From the NCBI GenBank assembly GCA_023269335.1, contig JAHFTM010000064.1:1-6981 (forward strand): a stretch of DNA of 6,981 nt, written 5' to 3'. The translations under genes and the position numbers were made by a program. Under the pieces are notes generated by a model. It was not told the DNA's origin. It searched no databases and worked only from the letters and a program-made list of their open reading frames with translations. This document shows positions 4,996-6,981 of the stretch, piece after piece. Within the stretch, counting starts at the first letter, position 1. Each line of letters opens with the position of its first letter. This stretch comes from Chlamydiia bacterium. Its GTDB lineage: Bacteria; Chlamydiota; Chlamydiia; Chlamydiales; FEN-1388.

Positions 4996-6981
4996 AATCA
5001 ATTCTTCCCATGATGTTACCGTAACGATGATAGTCATATGAGACAGAAATTTCACGAACAAAATGCAATAACTCGTAACGTCCATTAAGTAGAGGCTTAG
5101 CAATGTCCAATAGGCTCATGCTTTTTGCCCACTCCTCACAAAGGCTAGTAGGCGGATTTGAAAGCGCACGGATTCGTGCTGCCGGAGTGCTGGCAATACG
5201 CTGTGTGAACTCTTCGATGCTGCGTGTGCATTCCAGTCCATAGGGTTGAAGAGCGCTTGTACCTCCAAGAATAAGTTTCGTGCCTACAGTTTTTGCACAA
5301 GCAAGTAAGAGTGCGATGTCTTGCATCTCATCAGATTCTTGTAAAAAGAGATAGATGACAGGATGGGGGCGGAAAAAGAGATAGTTGTCTTGCCCTACAA
5401 GTGAGCAAAGCTTGTGCACTTTGGAAAAATAGGTCTCCCAGTAGTACTGATACGATCTGGCACCTTGTTGGGGAAAAGAAAAAGGCGTAATACTTTCTTC
5501 ATAGGTTTGAAAAAGCTCAAGCAGATAATTTGGGCCACCGCCTTTCATGCCGATGCCAAAGCTTGATGCTTTGGAGCCACCAAATGGCTGCCGTGCGACA
5601 ATCGCTCCAGTGATGCCACGGTTGATGTAGCAATTACCTGCCTCTATTTTTTCTAACCAGAGCGTCTGTTCACGTTCATCAAGTGAATGGAGTCCTGCTG
5701 TTAGGCCATAAGGTGTAGCATTAGCAAAGTCGATAGCCTCAGCTAAATTTTTTGCGCACATAAGGCCAATGATCGGGCCAAAAAACTCGGTTTGATGGGT
5801 GAAGCTTCCCTTTGTTACGCCAAGTTTTATGCCAGGACTGATAAGTTTTTGGTTTTCATAATCTATTGTAGGGGCTAAAAGCCAGCTTTCTCCTTTTTCC
5901 AAAGTGGTGATGGCGCGTAAAAGATGAGGGCTAGGATTGTGAATCAGTGGGCCCACTTTCGTTGCTAAATCCCAGCTTGTACCTACTTTTAAGCTACGCG
6001 CTGCATCACGAAGAGCAAAAAGAAAGCGCTTATCGTGATAGACCTCCTCCTCACAGATGACAAGACTACAAGCGCTGCATTTTTGTCCGCTGTAACCAAA
6101 GCTTGAGTGGATGATGTCGCGAACAGCTAAGTCTCGATCAGAGAGCTTTGAGACGATGATGCTGTTTTTGCCACCAGTTTCTGCAAAGAGCTTGAGTTGT
6201 GAGCGCAGCTGTAAAAAATGACGTGCTGTTCCTGTCGCTCCTGTCATCACGACTGTGTTGACAGATGGGTGAGAGATAAGATAAGAGCCTTGCGGATCAT
6301 CTTTACACATCAAATACTGTAAGGCATCTTTTGGAATTCCACCCTCATAGAGTGCTTCTAAAAGCCTGTAACCAACTAAGACAGCTTCAACAGATGGTTT
6401 AAAAATCACGCTATAACCGCACGCTAAGCTTGCCAAGATGCCACTTGCAGGGATAGAGCAAGGAAAGTTCCAGGGAGTTACAACAAGGGCAACAGAACCA
6501 GGAGCTACTTGCCCTGTCTGATGCTCTTCCAAGACTCGTGCGTAATATTCTGCCATGTCGATGGCTTCTGAGACTTCGCTATCAGCTTCCTGAATGTTTT
6601 TACCAACCTCACAGAGCATAGCTTGAATAAGCACGCCTCGTTTTTTCCGCAAGATGCTTGCTACATTTTTAAATAGGCTACTTTTTGTTTTTGTGTCTTT
6701 CGTATACCAGGTCGATTTTTTGGCAAAAGCAAGGGCATGATCAATCTCTTCTTTTTCTGCCAATGCATAGGTGTAGATAGAGAAATGAGCGCGTGACGGG
6801 TCTATGCCGCTCTCTGTTTTTTGGGTCACAATATTTTTATTTTCAATCACGCAGGGAATAGTCTCTTCCAACTGAAAGAGCTTTGCTTTTTCAAAAAGGG
6901 AAGCTGCCCAGAGTCTATTTTCCGGTAAGCTGAAATCAGTGTCTGGTTCATTGATAAAAGGTGCATCACAAGCCAGATCAA
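4994..6981 (-). CDS. putA: PutA-like delta-1-pyrroline-5-carboxylate dehydrogenase with C-terminal extension (5' end outside window)
   Basis: NAD-dependent oxidation of glutamate semialdehyde (from proline) to glutamate; if the missing N-terminus is a proline dehydrogenase domain, the protein does both steps. The open frame runs through the right edge, giving 661 visible residues; the TTG at 6871 is not the start. Upstream of it the frame reads NEPDTDFSLPENRLWA (10-25), a hallmark of the linker before the aldehyde dehydrogenase domain in PutA. Visible catalytic parts are TPWNFP (168-173), ETGGKN with general base E267, GQKCSA with nucleophile C301, EFFGP (398-402), and the P5C dehydrogenase signature from RQPFGG to GGPNYL (463-486). 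About 165 residues follow, including GQDNYLFFRPHP and a final SVSYDYHRYG segment. These resemble the aldehyde-dehydrogenase-like C-terminal domain and beta-flap of long PutA proteins. A RocA-type stand-alone enzyme cannot be excluded from this fragment. First visible gene of the unit with dppA and the membrane protein. Confidence 0.9.
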   Translation of the reverse strand, partial: DLACDAPFINEPDTDFSLPENRLWAASLFEKAKLFQLEETIPCVIENKNIVTQKTESGIDPSRAHFSIYTYALAEKEEIDHALAFAKKSTWYTKDTKTKSSLFKNVASILRKKRGVLIQAMLCEVGKNIQEADSEVSEAIDMAEYYARVLEEHQTGQVAPGSVALVVTPWNFPCSIPASGILASLACGYSVIFKPSVEAVLVGYRLLEALYEGGIPKDALQYLMCKDDPQGSYLISHPSVNTVVMTGATGTARHFLQLRSQLKLFAETGGKNSIIVSKLSDRDLAVRDIIHSSFGYSGQKCSACSLVICEEEVYHDKRFLFALRDAARSLKVGTSWDLATKVGPLIHNPSPHLLRAITTLEKGESWLLAPTIDYENQKLISPGIKLGVTKGSFTHQTEFFGPIIGLMCAKNLAEAIDFANATPYGLTAGLHSLDEREQTLWLEKIEAGNCYINRGITGAIVARQPFGGSKASSFGIGMKGGGPNYLLELFQTYEESITPFSFPQQGARSYQYYWETYFSKVHKLCSLVGQDNYLFFRPHPVIYLFLQESDEMQDIALLLACAKTVGTKLILGGTSALQPYGLECTRSIEEFTQRIASTPAARIRALSNPPTSLCEEWAKSMSLLDIAKPLLNGRYELLHFVREISVSYDYHRYGNIMGRID

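Overview
The window looks like chromosomal DNA of a bacterium with moderate G+C content. The gene set is a Zn/Mn/Fe-type ABC importer, a tRNA-Ser, a PutA-like enzyme, an M55 D-aminopeptidase, a polytopic membrane protein and a Pro/Ala/Thr-rich coiled-coil protein. My best guess is an environmental chlamydia of the Simkania/Waddlia/Parachlamydia kind. That guess rests on the order binding protein - ATPase - permease, which from memory resembles a chlamydial metal-transport cluster, and on the style of the Pro-rich protein. It is not proven by the sequence. I see no phage, transposon, CRISPR array or other mobile element.

All protein genes lie on the minus strand, so transcription runs right to left; the tRNA is the only plus-strand gene. 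From the right edge, transcription unit 1 is putA-like (5' end outside the window), then a dppA-like M55 peptidase (9 nt gap, strong ribosome-binding site over the putA stop), then a multi-spanning membrane protein (ATGA stop/start overlap). A 72-nt AT-only-like spacer with several dyads follows. Next comes a single gene for a 352-residue protein with a helical head, a Pro-rich linker and a coiled-coil tail. It converges on the tRNA-Ser(GGA) gene, with 9 nt between its stop codon and the tRNA CCA end.

To the left of the tRNA, a 110-nt divergent spacer carries a plausible sigma-70-type promoter for unit 2: metal-binding lipoprotein-like/periplasmic protein, ABC ATPase and ABC-3 permease. All three are joined by ATGA overlaps, and the permease runs off the left edge.

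Functionally, unit 2 is a complete high-affinity divalent metal importer (cluster 9 / cluster A-I). Unit 1 suggests amino-acid or peptide use. M55 peptidases release D-amino acids from short peptides, PutA oxidises proline to glutamate, and the co-translated membrane protein is a candidate transporter of unknown substrate. The least explained items are the membrane protein, the Pro-rich coiled-coil protein, the Asn at the usual fourth metal-ligand position of the binding protein, and a tRNA-Ser with an A discriminator and an anticodon-stem mismatch.
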